Below are positions 24,472 to 37,229 of a stretch of 64,000 nt of DNA, piece after piece. The stretch comes from Heterobilharzia americana (taxonomy: Eukaryota; Platyhelminthes; Trematoda; Strigeidida; Schistosomatidae): positions 72,658,678 through 72,722,677 of the forward strand of contig OX104134.1 of the NCBI GenBank assembly GCA_944470555.2, read 5' to 3'. The position numbers and the translations under genes were made by a program. The notes under the pieces were generated by a model that saw nothing but the letters and a program-made list of their open reading frames with translations, searched no databases and was not told where the DNA came from. Position 1 is the first letter of the stretch; each line of letters starts with the position of its first letter.

Positions 24472-24713
24472 ACCTCGCCTGGTTAACTAGTTCACTAGTT
24501 ACTAGCCGGTCCTAAGCCCGGGTAAAGAGGGAAGTTGGGCATAGGGTAGCAACCCTACCCCGTAAAACAAATACAACCGCTAAAGAAACTTCAAAGCACA
24601 AACAAAATATAAAAAATGAAAACAAACTTATTCCTCGCTGGAATCGGAGAGGCGAAATGACGTCAGTTGGTGAAAGCCTTCGGGAAGCCAATTGGCCGAT
24701 GTGTCTTCTCTCG

Positions 24714-25716
24714 ATGAAAGCGAAAGTAAAAGTGGGGACATGGAATGTCTGTACGATGTTTTGAACCCAGTAAGGCAGCCCAGATTGCAAAGGAGATGAG
24801 AAGGTATAACATCGAAGTGCTTGGGATTTGCGAAAGCAGATGGAATGGGAGTGGACTCTCCAAACTGTCAACTGGAGAATCAATAATCTACTCCGGTCAC
24901 CCAGACGCCAACCACGAACACACTGAGGGAGTGGCTATCATGATGTCCTCAAGATCATCGAAGGCTCTCATGCAGTGGGAACCAATCTCCTCTGCAGGAT
25001 CATGACAGCAAGGTTCAACTCAAAAGGAAGGAAGGTCACAATCATACAATGTTATGCACCTACAAATAATGCAGAGCAAGAGAAAAAGAAGGAATTCTAC
25101 AGACAACTGCAATCAACACTGGACAAGACCTCAGTTGGCGATATCAAAATTCTAATGGGTGGTGTGACATGAATGCCAAACTGGGAGCGGAAAACACAGG
25201 AAGAGAACTAACCATGGGTCGAGAGGCGCTAGGTGAAATGAACGAGAATGGAGAATTATTGCATAATTCTGTGCAATCAACGATTTGGTGATTGGAGGCA
25301 GTGTGTTCAGGCACAAAGATATCCACAAAGCGACATGCATTTCACCAGATGGACACACTAAAAATCAAATCGACTTTATCTCAATCCCAAGAAAATGGAG
25401 ACGCAGTCTACTTAACACAAGGTCAAGAAGAGGAGCAGATGTAGGTTCAGACCACTATCTAGTGCAAGGAACCTTCCAAATCAAGTTGAAAGCCTTCAGG
25501 GAAGCTGGTGATAGACCTCAATTCAAGTACAACACTCGGAAACTGAAGGATGAAACTACAAAGAAGGTCTTCAAGGCAGCCATCAAGACAAAATGGGAGA
25601 AAATGAGGAACATCTGTGAAGAAACCTGTGTGGAAGAACACTGGAAGTCTTTGAAAGCTATGTGGGAAGAAACCTGCACAACAGTATTAGGAGAGAAGAA
25701 AGAAGAAAGAAGATAA
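24714..25716 (+). pseudogene. RTE endonuclease domain, frameshifted
   Basis: The ATG at 24714 opens MKAKVKVGTWNVCTMF, the N-terminal strand of an AP endonuclease-like domain, but an extra T creates a stop near 24763. In shifted frames follow LGICESRWNGSG (catalytic Glu block), TIIQCYAPTNN, ILMGG and, from 25285, IDFISIPRKWRRS and RGADVGSDHYLV, with the Ser-Asp-His active-site motif. The MGDxNAK-type block near 25160 is destroyed by an indel. The intact domain nicks target DNA to prime reverse transcription. Confidence 0.85.
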
Positions 25717-25729
25717 GGAATGGATCTCA

Positions 25730-27560
25730 ATGGATACCTGGAAGCTGATAGAGGAGAGGAGGATGGTGAAGCAGAAGATAAACCAGTGCAAGGATGCTCA
25801 ACGACAAGAGGAACTGAGCACAATGTATAAAACACTGAACAAAGAAGTAAAGAAGAGTGCACGGAAAGACAGAAGACACTTCTACAAAACACTGGCAAGT
25901 GAAGCAGAACAGGCTGCAGGTAAGAGAGACCTGACATTATTGTATCAAATAACCAGGTTACTATCAGGGAAGAGACCAACACAGATGAAACCAATAAAAG
26001 ATGAAGAAGGAAATTTAATTACGAAAGAAGAGAAACAGAGGAAACGATGGGCCGACCACTTCAAGAAGCTCTTGAATCGACCACCACCTGCACTTCGTCC
26101 AGAAATACGACCTGCAGCCGCTGAATTACAAGTGAACATAAATCCTCCAACGAAAATGGAAGTCCTGAATGCCATAAAGCTACTGAAATACGGAAAAGCA
26201 GCAGGACCAGATGGAATCCCACCAGAAGCACTGAGAACGGACGCAGAGACAACAGCGGACATGCTCACACCATACCACTATTGCAGAAGGTGTGGAAGGA
26301 AGAGAAGGTACCTGGTGATTGGAAGAAGGGTTACCTCGTTAAACTGCCGAAGAAGGGAGACCTCAGTGTTTGCAAGAACTGGCGCGGAATCACCCTCCTA
26401 TCCACCCTAAGTAAGATATTAAGCCGCATCATCCTGGAGAGGCTAAAGAATGCACTGGATTCAAAACTGCGACCGGAACAGGCAGGCTTCAGGAAGTACA
26501 AATCATGTGCCGACCAAATTGCAACGCTTCGCAGCATCATAGAACAGAGCATAGAATGGCAATCAGGTCTCTACCTCAACTTCATCGACTTTGAGAAGGC
26601 CTTTGACAGCGTCGAGCGAGAGGTAATTTGGAAACTGCTTCAATACTACGGAATACCACAAACCTTTATCAGCCTCATTCAACAACTATATGAAGATGCA
26701 AAATGCCAAGTAATTCACAATGGAAAGCTCAGTGATGCCTTTGAAGTGAAGACAGGAGTGAAACAAGGTTGCCTACTATCCCCAATGATATTCCTGATTG
26801 TGGTCGACTGGACTGGATCATGCAGCAAACAGTGGGCAGCGAGAAGAGGGGGATACACTGGGCTGCGGAAAAGAACCTAGAAGATTCGGATTTCGCCGAT
26901 GACTTGTGCCTGATGTCACATAAACTTGAAGATCTGCAGGCAAAAACTAACAAGTTGACAGAATAGGGAGGCAGCGAAGACGGGACTTCAGGTGAATATA
27001 GAGAAGACAGAAGTGATGAAGATACCTCACCACCACCAACAACAACAAACTCCAATCACCGTCAACGGGAGAAACTTAAAGGAAGTAACCTCCTTCACTT
27101 ATCTAGGAAGCACTGTTTCAACTACAGGCGGGACAGACGAGGATGTCAAAGTCAGAATCGGAAAAGCAAGACAGGCTTTCATTAGCCTGAAATCAGTGTG
27201 GAGATCTTCTGCACTCAGCATGCGGAACAAGATCCGGATTTTCAACACCAACGTCAATTCAGTGCTCTTGTATGGCCCAGAGACTTGGCGCGTTACGAAA
27301 GGGATTTCCAATAAACTACAGACATTCATCAACAATTGCCTACAATGGCTCGCTACTGAAGATCAGATGGCCAGAAAGAATAAGCAACAAGGAGCTCTGG
27401 GAACGAACCAACCAAGAACCTATCACGCAACAAATATGCAGGAAGAAGTGGAGATGGATCGGCCATGCACTGAGAAGGCCGACTGAGGACATCACGCGTC
27501 AGGCCAGTTGCTCGAGTGGAATCCCCATGGGAAGCGACGAGTTGGACGTCCGAGGGTGAC
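25730..27560 (+). pseudogene. RTE reverse transcriptase and C-terminal domain, frameshifted
   Basis: Open pieces at 25730-26410, 26281-26880, 26769-26966 and 26992-27486 overlap in different frames. They carry, in order, GKAAGPDGIPPEAL, NWRGITLLSTLSKI, the motif A block FIDFEKAFDSV (26581 on), motif B GVKQGCLLSPM, motif C FADDLCLM (about 26890) and the thumb FTYLGSTVSTTGG. The C-terminal VLLYGPETWRVTK, ISNKELWER and GKRRVGRPRVTWRR follow. All catalytic aspartates are present, but no single frame spans them. A short deletion lies between motifs B and C. Confidence 0.88.
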
Positions 27561-27706
27561 ATGGAGGAGGTCGTGCGAGGAGGAAATGAGAGCTTCTGGG
27601 CTGTCGTGGAACCAGGTTGAAAAGATTTCAGAGAACAGAGTGAAATGGAGACGTGCTACTGAAGCCCTATGTTCCACTAGGAACCCAAGGGACTAATGAT
27701 AATAAT

Positions 27707-27718
27707 AAGACAGCTTGA
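27707..27718 (+). repeat. Target-site duplication, right (RTE copy 1)
   Basis: AAGACAGCTTGA, the same 12 bases as at 24460-24471. Confidence 0.9.
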
Positions 27719-28239
27719 CTTCCACATGTACCGTATTGCATAGTAGTACCCTTCATATATGGATCTAACTCAGGAAAAACCCTACCATAGTTTTATTCCC
27801 ACATGACAATTTTTAAAATAATCTGGTGGATAAGAAGTTTGAAAATCCTTCAGCGAATAATAAACAATGCTGGTTCGTTTGTGAATTAGGAAAAATTAAA
27901 TGAAATAAAGTTGAGTGAGAAGTAACGAGTTATTCACCACTCTCAGTAGACAAAGGTTTCTGTTTTTTTAAATGTTGGCAAACTTCATCTAGAAATGGTG
28001 ATTAGCGTAAGTCCGTGTTTGAATTTAAAATGATAGTATGAAAAGTCAATTTTAATGTCACGTTAGAGACTGTTTTTGTAACTCACACAAATGATAACAC
28101 AACCAAGACAATTCATCTCATCCCTTTGTTTTAAACAAATATATGGTTAGTAAGCAGAGTTCAAGTTTGTATCAATCTACATAGTCTTAATTTATATCAA
28201 TGACACAAAGATTTGTATATCTTAAAATTTACCTCGCCT
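27719..28239. other. No recognisable gene
   Basis: Unannotated AT-rich sequence between two RTE copies. Confidence 0.5.
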
Positions 28240-29541
28240 AGCTTCATGTGCGGATCAAACTTCAATGCTACTCTATTCATCGCCATAGAACAGAGCACAG
28301 AATGGCAGTCAATTCTTCACTTCAACTTTATCGATTTTGGAAGGGTCTTAGACAGTGTCGACCGAGAAGTAATTGGGCAAGCAGCTTCTTAAGCATTACG
28401 GTTTCAGTGCCACAAATTTTTTATCAACCTCATTCAACAGCTATATGCTATGTGATGCTACATGTCGAGTGATTCACAATGGAAATCTGAGTGACGCCTT
28501 TGAAGTGAAGACAGAGGACAGAAGTAAGACAACGTTGCCACCTACTATCAACGATGATCTTTGCGATTGTGGTCGACTGGAATGGACCACACAACAGACA
28601 ACTGTGAGGAGCGAGAGGATGGGCATACGCTGGGACGGCGAAAAGGCCCCAGAGGAAGATTTGGGTTTCGCCGATGATGATGTTGATGACGATGATTTAT
28701 GTCTAATGTCTTGTTGCACATACTCGAAGATGCACAGTGGCAAACTAACAAGTTGGCAGAAGAGGCAGAGAAGCGAAGGAAGATGGGACTTCAGGTGAAC
28801 GTAGAGAAGACAGAGGTGATGAAGATATCCAACCACTAACAACAATAGCAACAACAAGCACCAATCATAAGAGGAATTTAGAGGTTGTTGTCTCTTTCAC
28901 CTACCTATCTAGGGAGGATCGTTTCAACTACAAGTGGTGGCACAGATGAGGGTGTCAAAGCCAGGATCGGAAAGACAGCAAGACAGGCCTTCATTAGTCT
29001 GAAGTCAGTGTGTAGATCTATTCCACTGCACTGCACTCAGCATAAAGCGTGAACAAGATCTGTATTTTCAACACTAATTCAGTCAAGTAAGTCATTGCTT
29101 CTATGTGATGGTTCACAGACTTGGCGCATCATGAAAACCATTCTCAACAAGCTACAAACATACACCACATCAACAGCTGACGCCTACGCTCACTCGATAC
29201 TGAAGATGGAGATCAGATGGCCAGAGTGATAAGGATAAACAACAAGGAACTCTGGCCGGGAAACGAATCAACCAACCAACAACCTATCGCCCAACGAATG
29301 TGAGTAAAAAGGGTAGATGGATTTTCACACACTGAGGACATCACCTACCAGGCCCTCGAGTGGAAGCCGAATGGGAAACGACGATTTGGGAGTCCGCGTC
29401 CTAGGGTGACATGGGGGAGATTATGTGAGGAAGAAATGAAAGCTTGTTGTCAGTGGTGTGACCGGGATGGGCAGACTGCGTAGAAGAGAGTGCAGTGGAT
29501 GCGTGCTACTGAATCTTTATGTTCCACTGGGAACCCAAGGG
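28240..29541 (+). mobile_element. Degraded RTE copy, inverted-repeat arm 2
   Basis: The plus-strand remnant starts in the RT region just before motif A (a decayed FIDFxKxxDSVDRE block near 28330) and runs to the element's 3' end (GGGAACCCAAGGGACAAAT). From about 28430 it is nearly identical to the arm at 18.65-19.77 kb. It extends about 190 bp further 5' than that arm. Just before the homology begins is ACCTCGCCT, which equals bases 2-10 of the full-length element, so an internally deleted copy is possible. All frames are broken. Confidence 0.85.
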
Positions 29542-30311
29542 ACAAATCGTAGTAGAATCATAATCGTTTTATACTGAAAATGTTTAAGAAAATCTTTACC
29601 ATTTGATCAGATATGCTCTGAAACTTCGGTAGTATAAATTCACAGTTATCAAATCAATTTGAATGAAATGTATGAAATTTGAGAAATGCAGTCAGGAAAC
29701 GTAGATATACTAAGCATTTTTTGCACCCCTGTACTTTAAGGAAATTAATTTTACTGTTAAAATGTTTTTGCAGAAGGCTCATTCTCAGAAACGAATGATT
29801 CACTTTTCCAATCTTTCTCCACTGTGTGGATGGTAATTACTAGCAAATGCACATTTTGAATAAGAATTTCAGAGGCCACATCTAGCGGCTTACAGTAAAC
29901 GCAACAGAAATTCTGTGTATCTCCTGATGTTGCGTACATAAACAGTTTGGGTTGTTTAGGTTGTGCAACTAAAATAGACATCAATTATTCCCCTATGAAT
30001 AATTGCTTCATACAATGGTATTCTAATTTTAACTGGTCACTGAATTTTATAATGCTGAGAGAATCAAGATATGGTTTTTGTTCTGTTTAGGACTAAAATA
30101 CCGGGACTAAAACTATGGATTTTACAAACGGTTATTATCAAGCTTATGAATATCCTGTCTACGTTGCACATCTACTGAAAGATGAAAGGCCGATAAGCCG
30201 ATCCAAGTAATTGTGTTCAGTTCCACGGTTGAATCAAACAACTGTGCTTGGGATCGAGTGTAAAAGATAAGCATAATTAAACAAATAAACAAATTTAGCC
30301 AAAAAACTTAC
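29542..30311. other. No gene assigned; one minus-strand open frame
   Basis: A 75-codon minus frame at 29757-29984 has a possible acceptor (TCTATTTTAG), but it does not join the TMEM26-like exon in phase and shows no motif. It is probably intron. Confidence 0.45.
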
Positions 30312-30498
30312 ATTTTCAGGTGAAATCATTGAAATTTTGTTAATCCACACAGGTGGTGTGTATAATGGGGTGTGGTTTTTAGTTGAAATCAATTCGAATA
30401 TGGCAGAAGCATTGTTCACCTGGTCCATATGGTGTAGTTCAATAATCCAAATTGGTGGACACGCACAAAGGAGATAAGTGAAGTTGCATAACGAAAAC
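30312..30498 (-). CDS. TMEM26-like membrane protein, exon 2
   Basis: This 187-nt exon lies between acceptor TATTATTTTCAG and donor GTAAGT. Its first base completes the Trp codon left open by exon 1 (45986-46563), and 62 codons follow. The junction reads KWFSLCNFTYLLCACPPIWI then IELHH, which follows the conserved TMEM26 pattern KWFSP.IFLYL...P.LWLLELHH. This is the third hydrophobic segment and the loop after it. The rest of the exon (Asn/Thr-rich, ending ISMISPEN) looks lineage-specific. It ends in phase 0. The conserved GRWLLP-type block expected next was not located. Confidence 0.75.
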
Positions 30499-32717
30499 CT
30501 GAAAATAATACGGGAAAATAAGCTTTCCTTTCAGGTTTACAAGCTGAATATTTCTGGTGTTGAACAAGAGGTGGCAAGGTTGTAAGCACAATCACCCATT
30601 ATTTATCTCCTCTTTATAGCAATCCATGGTACTAAGCGCTTGCCTTTCAAAGTAATTCATAGTAATTATTGGAAGTGCTGGGTTTGCTGGTGATAAAAAT
30701 TGCAAATTTATATTTACTTCACATAAGTGTCCATCAGCCAGTGAAGAAAAGACCGTCTTGTAAATATTAGATATCAGTTGGTAGGAATAAGAATAACTTG
30801 AAAAGAAGCAATGTCTTTAATCCAAGCTTCTAATAAATGGACTTAATTTTTACTGGAATCATCAGCCATCTCAGTCAAGAGAAATCTAGATATGTCTCCA
30901 AATCTATATTTTACTTTGCTTTAAATAAATAAGTTTTTCTAAATAAAATGCGATATTCCCAAATTAGTGACAATCCAATTAATTATATGAAATGACAGAG
31001 ACTGGTTATGAAAAAGGTTGCGATTTGAGGCAACCCACTTTGGCGATCACTATATCTCCCGTGTGGTTTTGGTGATCAAGTTCAGAGATTGTATCTGTGA
31101 CTAGGTTTTAGTCGGTAAAGCGTCTATTTTTCAAAATAAAGATCAATGGTTGGAATCTCGTCAAATCGAAATTTTCCCTCTTAACTTAATCATCGCTCTC
31201 TTACATTTCAGGTTACTTGAAAGTGAGAACTTACAACTGATCTTTATACTAGAAGAGATACTATTGACGGTCTTACTTTTTCTTTGTAAAGTCTTAGATA
31301 CTTTATCGAATTTCATGGAATCTGATTAGCCTATATGTGTATTATTTTACATCTCCATCGACAAATCCTTGTCAAATTTATTAAATGAAGTTGTACATTT
31401 TGTTATTTATCATAAGCATCATATTTCATAGGTTGTGAGTCAGCTGAGGAAAATCAAAGTAATACACACTTCCTAATTCTGTTTCCACTGTTCTTCTAAA
31501 CTACTTACAGTTCAGGAAGTAGATAAGCTGTGTGAACTATCTTAAACAACCTGTCAACATAATCAAATGACTCGCAAGTAATTTTCATATCAGTAGTAAT
31601 ATGCCGTAAATAACTGAAATTTCACAACCACCACAGTTTATATTCTACGCTATATAAAACTTATTTCTTGCATCACTAAGAATAACCATTCATATTGTAA
31701 CATAGGTGTAGGTTGGATAGTTTTCCTCACGATTATATTTAGTTTACCTTCGTTATAGTGTGCAGAAAGATTGATAAAATCTCCATAAGAATCCGCTTAT
31801 GCTTGAAGCTTTTTTCAATCAATGGGTTTGCTTCGAAATTTTGGGAAAATCATATGGGCCAAGTTGCAAGTATCAGGTTGGTCGAAGGGACAAAAACCAA
31901 TAGAATTTAAATCTAGTACGCCAGGAAATAGCCTAAGCCATTGTAATATATACAAGCCTTGCATTTTGTGTGTATAGTTGACGTTGTAAATACACCCTCT
32001 GTTCTATTACCACTTTTTCTATTACGGTGGAGCTGAGCGCCCATTAAGAGTGGAATCTGAGGGTTATTGTACAAGCGTATACATTTGCGTAATTCAGGTT
32101 ATAAAAACCTGAATATATTATGATAGGTTTGAAAGCAAATTCAGATGACCTTTGGATTGAAGAAATTCATATTAAATACTCATTTCCAGTTGGATACAAG
32201 ATATCTCCAATAGTAAAAATGAGTAACATTTGTGTTTAAAGAGGATGGAAAACTTTGAAGCCTCATAAGCGGAAAATATAAAGAAACATAAAAATCTGCT
32301 TCAGCGATTATCCTCTGTTTCTTGAGAAGAATGAGTTTACCCTTCTAATGTTCTTGGTAGATTGATTAGAAAGACCGAGTTATCTTCCACTTGTGAACTG
32401 GACTAGTTAGTGACTTTTTGTGTAGAATTTTCTTATTCTGAGTTAGTGTCTAAATACCTCAATAGACCTGTGAACTATTTTGGATGGTTTTGAAATACGA
32501 TAGATTTCGAAAAATGTCTCACAATGTCAACCATTAAGATAACGGTTTACATCATTATCAACATGATTCATATGGTCTCAGTTCAGAAATCTCAAAATTT
32601 TGAACACATTTATACGGAAAACGGTCATTCGCATAAGTAAATACATTAGCACCTTACGAAGCAAACAGAAAATAAAGTTGTCAGTGTTGGTTGAATTAAC
32701 GACTACTCTAAGGTCTC

Positions 32718-32790
32718 AAGGCTCAATAGGTAGAGCACCGGTCCAGTAATCCAGAAACCACTGTTTTGAATCCTGCCGCAAATCAGGTTT
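32718..32790 (+). repeat. tRNA-like relic (SINE head or pseudo-tRNA)
   Basis: An A-box-like GGCTCAATAGGTAGAGCA and a B-box-like GTTTTGAATCC are spaced about as in a tRNA. The acceptor stem does not close convincingly and no hammerhead follows, so it is probably a decayed tRNA-derived sequence rather than a working tRNA gene. Confidence 0.4.
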
Positions 32791-34954
32791 TAACCTGACA
32801 TTTACTCATCATGCCATATTATGACCATGAAGTACGTAAATTCTGTTAACCGAGGATGTATATCAATATCAATACCATTATGAAAAAACTGTGAAGTGGT
32901 TTGAAAAGGTCATATGACTTAGTATGGTTACTACCCGCTTTTTGTTATACTAAGTTTATTGATGTTAGTCTTATGTTCAAACATGACGTCAACATAATTT
33001 TAAATTGGGTGGAAATAAGCTATAGGCAACCTGAGAAAGTGAGACAAAGGTCACATTTCATTAAAGTTAACTTTTGGTTGGAAATATTTTGGAAAATGTA
33101 CCTTGACGCACTGAGGTCGTCCTAAGTAGTGATCTGGGACTTTATGTTGCAGACCAAGATGGTATTATTATGATCACACTTTATCCTACACACAAGTTTG
33201 CGCGTTTACCAGACATAAGTTTTGTTTCCTCTTATCTGACATCTTTTTGCTTACTTTAATATCCTTCTACATCTATTGTTCTTCTACTCGTATGAGCTCA
33301 AAATGGCAGAGTGGGAAGTAATGCAACCGACAAAATCGTTCTCTTTGTTGATCTGTTGGTGATTCTAGAGTTTTAAAGCACATTTACAGAGCTGGTTGAC
33401 TACTAGAATTTAAAAATCTGCAATATATATATAATTACCCTTCTCACATGAAATTAAATTTTTCATAAACTGCTTCATGAAGAGACTGTTAAGCAAGCTT
33501 TTGGCAAACTGTCTATTTATTCAGCAAAATAATATTAACAATGATGATTAATTTTTGACTTAAGTGACAACATCTTTATTGGTTACCACTCACAGGTCGA
33601 TTTGATTGAATGACTTACCACATGGTACGAGCAATTTTGTTTCGTCACTTGACTGCTAAATATTTGTTGTGAAACGTACTTAAAACTGTTTTTATCATGT
33701 TTAGGATTTTTCTCCAGACAAGAAGAGGTTGATTTGAAGTTGTCTGGAAATTGATTATCAAATCTTTGGCATGATACACGGCATATTGCACAAAAAATCT
33801 ATCTACTTGGAGTCTTCAATTATCAACTTAACATATGGCACTGCCTTTTCTTACCGGCTTCTGGCTTTAGGGGTTGCTACTTCTAATGAGTTGAGTGTTA
33901 AGTGAGTTAACGGATTTAGTAAAGAACTAACTGGTGTTTTTTGGAAATACGAATCAATTTAGTTATCCAGATGTCATTACGTTTCTTATTACAGATATGA
34001 ATATTAGACCTTACTTCCGTTGAATAGATGTTTGTCTCATCTTATAATTGCTGCTACAGTCATTATTTCTCTTCCTCATAAAATTCATGTGTCCCATCTC
34101 TATGCGTAAGTATTAAAGTGAAACGTTTTGGGTCTGTTTTTTATGAGGCAAAGAGACATATGATAAATTTTAATTTCATCCACATTAAACCCAATATATA
34201 GCTGTATTGTAATCTATCTTTTAATGGTTTACTAAAGACCGTATGTGACTTTTTCAATCATTTTTAGTTGACTTAAGGTAAATTTTGTCTTTACCAACCA
34301 GTGTCAAAAAGGAATGTTAATCGAAACTTCGAAATAATTTGATTTTTTAGCACATAGATACTTGTTCATGTATAAATTTCGACTGTTGTCTGCGCCTCAC
34401 CCTGCACATATTTCTCTTGAACATTTAAGATTATACTATGATGAAACGTAAGGGTACCCGCTCGGAGTTCATTTTAGTAGCTGCATATTTACCCTGCATT
34501 AAATCTTCAGTCAATTTTTTCTATAGGGTATATTTAATTTTATTTTCGAAATAACAATAAAATCTGCATTCTGTAGCTCATCTGGTAAGCACAGTATCAG
34601 TACTACCCTAGTAAAATAATTCGATTTCCTGAGTATCAATATGACCTAGAAGTCACCTTTTTAGAACAGTTCTTAGATGACTGAAAACCTATATGTTTTG
34701 AGGAAAAACTACGTTTTTGAAATGTTGTCGGCAATCTTCTACATTATGAAGCCAAGAGAAATAGTTTCATCTGTGACATAAATGTCTAAGAGACTAAGTA
34801 TTTTGCACGGCTACCTGGGGTCTAGTGTAGGAGGTAAGAAAGGTTAGTTGTGATCAAATTTACAAAATATGTTGTCAGCATCAATTATTTAGTTGGCATA
34901 TATTGTCTCTTGATACAAGTTTGTTAGGTAGTCAATATGTTATTTACTTGGTAG

Positions 34955-35125
34955 TGGTTGGCAGTGGAATCTAAGAGGTATGTTTTACCCTATTCGTACC
35001 TCGTTGGCTAGATGCACTTACACCCTAGTGAGACACGGTGTCCCCGCCAAGACTGGATGGTCCCTAAGCAAATGAAGCGATGTGTGATCGATTCGATTTC
35101 CAGTGGGAGCACAGTGTGTCTCTAG
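34955..35125 (-). mobile_element. SM-alpha-like SINE, decayed
   Basis: On the minus strand a B-box-like segment (AAATCGAATCGATC) is followed by a hammerhead relic at 34964-35017. That relic runs from GTGCATCTAG to TAGATTCCAC and ends in the family tail CACTGCCAACCACTACC. The core CTGAnGAG has become CCAACGAG and the CGAAA block has become TAAAA, so the ribozyme is dead, while the stem I arms CATCTAG and TTAGATT are still recognisable. Confidence 0.65.
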
Positions 35126-36537
35126 TAAATAATATCACTTTGAAACTTACGTCAATATTGAGACATTTTTTAAGAAGCCTATATGCTAGGAGTAATTAAG
35201 CTATATGATAATCAAAGGGTAATTAAAAATATCAATTAAACAATAATCAGTTTGTTTTATTAACAAGAAATGATACTGTCCTCTTAAATCCATCAAAAAA
35301 ATGAACCAATCATTTGTTTGACTACGTCGAATTGTTGAATCACTTTTATTTGTGTTCATCTGTTTTCGTAGTCTAAACGTACACCTCATCACTTATATGC
35401 ACACGTACGGCAAACATTTTAAAATATATTTTTTACACATTTTCGTAAATATCTTTGTCCTTTCGATTTAAGTGCACAACTTTTTGTTTAGTTACGTCTA
35501 CGGAGAAGTGAAGTTTTAATTTAAATGTCATTTAACATGAATTGTATCACAGTGACAGCTTAAATGTCAAGAAAATCAAAATAACAACAACTTAGTACTC
35601 TGACCATTCACATGACGCTTGGAACCAAAACAGCTATGCAAAATAATCATGAAGCATTTGTGAACTCTTAACTAGTTAATGTCTCAAAGTAAGCCTGTAT
35701 GTTCCATACTTCTATCAAAACATGGTAATTATTGACTCAAAATGTTATCATCAGGATTTCACTATGAAATGATTCTAAACATCGAAAAGCATCAGAATGT
35801 TTTAATACACTGCGATTGCTATCTTCAACAGCATACGTCTTCCAATAAATCCTGCTTCTAGCATCCTTCATATATTAACCAGTGGTAAGAAGGAATACAT
35901 CGCGTACCTTCTTTTCATTTAAAATATTTAAAACTCCCACCCAATTATTTCATATTTCTACTTCTGCTCTGACAGATTTTCGCTTCTATACAACCACACT
36001 CCCATGGATTTCTAAGTCTGCTTTATTTACGTACATGTGTATTTCTGTATTACAACATTTTATATAGAATTAGGGAGAGCATCCAACGGAAGGGTTCGTC
36101 AAAGAACCATAGTTCCATAAAAATCCCACGTTTCAACATTCGTTTGTTGTCTTAAGTTTGTATTGCTAAATAACTGTCTTCAGGTATGTAGAAAATTTGT
36201 GCTGAAATTGTTAATATTAATCAAAAAGCGTTCAGAAACTATTCACAGCAATATTAAATTATAATTATTCACCGAAAGCCGTCTTTCCTTCAAAGCACAG
36301 TCATATGTCGTAGTAACATGACTGCTTGTTTTTAAGTGCAAAGTCAAAATGCTTAGTTCTCAGACACCTATTTCAAAAAAGTGGTCGTATAAGAGACAAT
36401 GGATATTTCTGTTTGATAACTACACTTAGCAATCTCAAAGCGCTATAAGATATAGGGTTTATGAAACTCGTCATTTTTTTCATTTTTAGGCGGAGTTTAA
36501 GCAAATAAACTTATTTCAGTCATCTGTGAGAACTGAG

Positions 36538-36553
36538 AATTCTCGCGAGAATT
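36538..36553. other. 16-bp perfect palindrome containing TCTCGCGAGA
   Basis: AATTCTCGCGAGAATT is its own reverse complement and contains two CpG pairs in very AT-rich sequence. In vertebrates TCTCGCGAGA is a promoter element bound by BANP; nothing here shows that it acts in that way. Confidence 0.6.
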
Positions 36554-37229
36554 TAAAAGGGACTGACTGCTGAACGTTTGGTTAACACCATCTATTAATG
36601 ATTCCATTTTTCCACTTATTATTGCCAACTGAGAAACACAAAGAAACTTTTTATTACAAGCATGAATTCTATTCCACAGAAATTTATCGTGATGGGTGAG
36701 TATTTGCTATTTAGAAATTCCTTGTAGGCGTCAGAACTTAATAAATGATGTTCGACTAATCTCTCTTTATGTCCCTTCAATGACTACCGAAGTGTATGAT
36801 ATTATTACTTTTTAAACCAATTAGTTCCCTCTATAAACTTTGAAAATAATTTTAAAAAATGTACATTAGCTGTATTACGCAGTGCATTTGCTCATCTCAT
36901 TCCCAGTAATCCGTTCACATGTAATTTTCATAGGTACTAATACGAAAGGTTATGAAGAGATAAGGGAAAAGAATATAAAAAAGGGTCAAGTAAGAAGGCT
37001 AAATTGATAACCGAATTAACAGTGCAAACCATTATGACAAAAATAATACTACATCAACTTTAGTTTCAGAACTGGATTCACCAAGGAAGGTCCAATATAA
37101 TAACAATTTGCTGGTTAATGCATAAAGGCAGCTCAAATTTTCTAATAGGTTAGATCTCAGTATGACCAAAGACTCAGCCGCAACACGTTCAGTGAATAGG
37201 TTCAAGGAATATGTAAACGTGAAACCTCT

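Larger units (their letters stand above)
24471..27706 (+). mobile_element. Full-length RTE-clade LINE (SR2-like), copy 1
   Basis: A 3.24 kb non-LTR retrotransposon begins AACCTCGCCTGGTTAACTAG and ends GGGACTAATGATAATAAT. It has an AP-like endonuclease followed by RT and a C-terminal domain, a very short 3' untranslated region and a trinucleotide tail, all typical of RTE elements. An 11-12 bp target-site duplication flanks it. About eight frameshifts interrupt the single expected ORF, so it is not autonomous, but it is much better preserved than the other RTE copies here. Confidence 0.93.

Noticed and set aside
32718..32790. Functional tRNA gene
   Set aside because: A and B boxes are present in outline, but the acceptor and T stems do not pair well.
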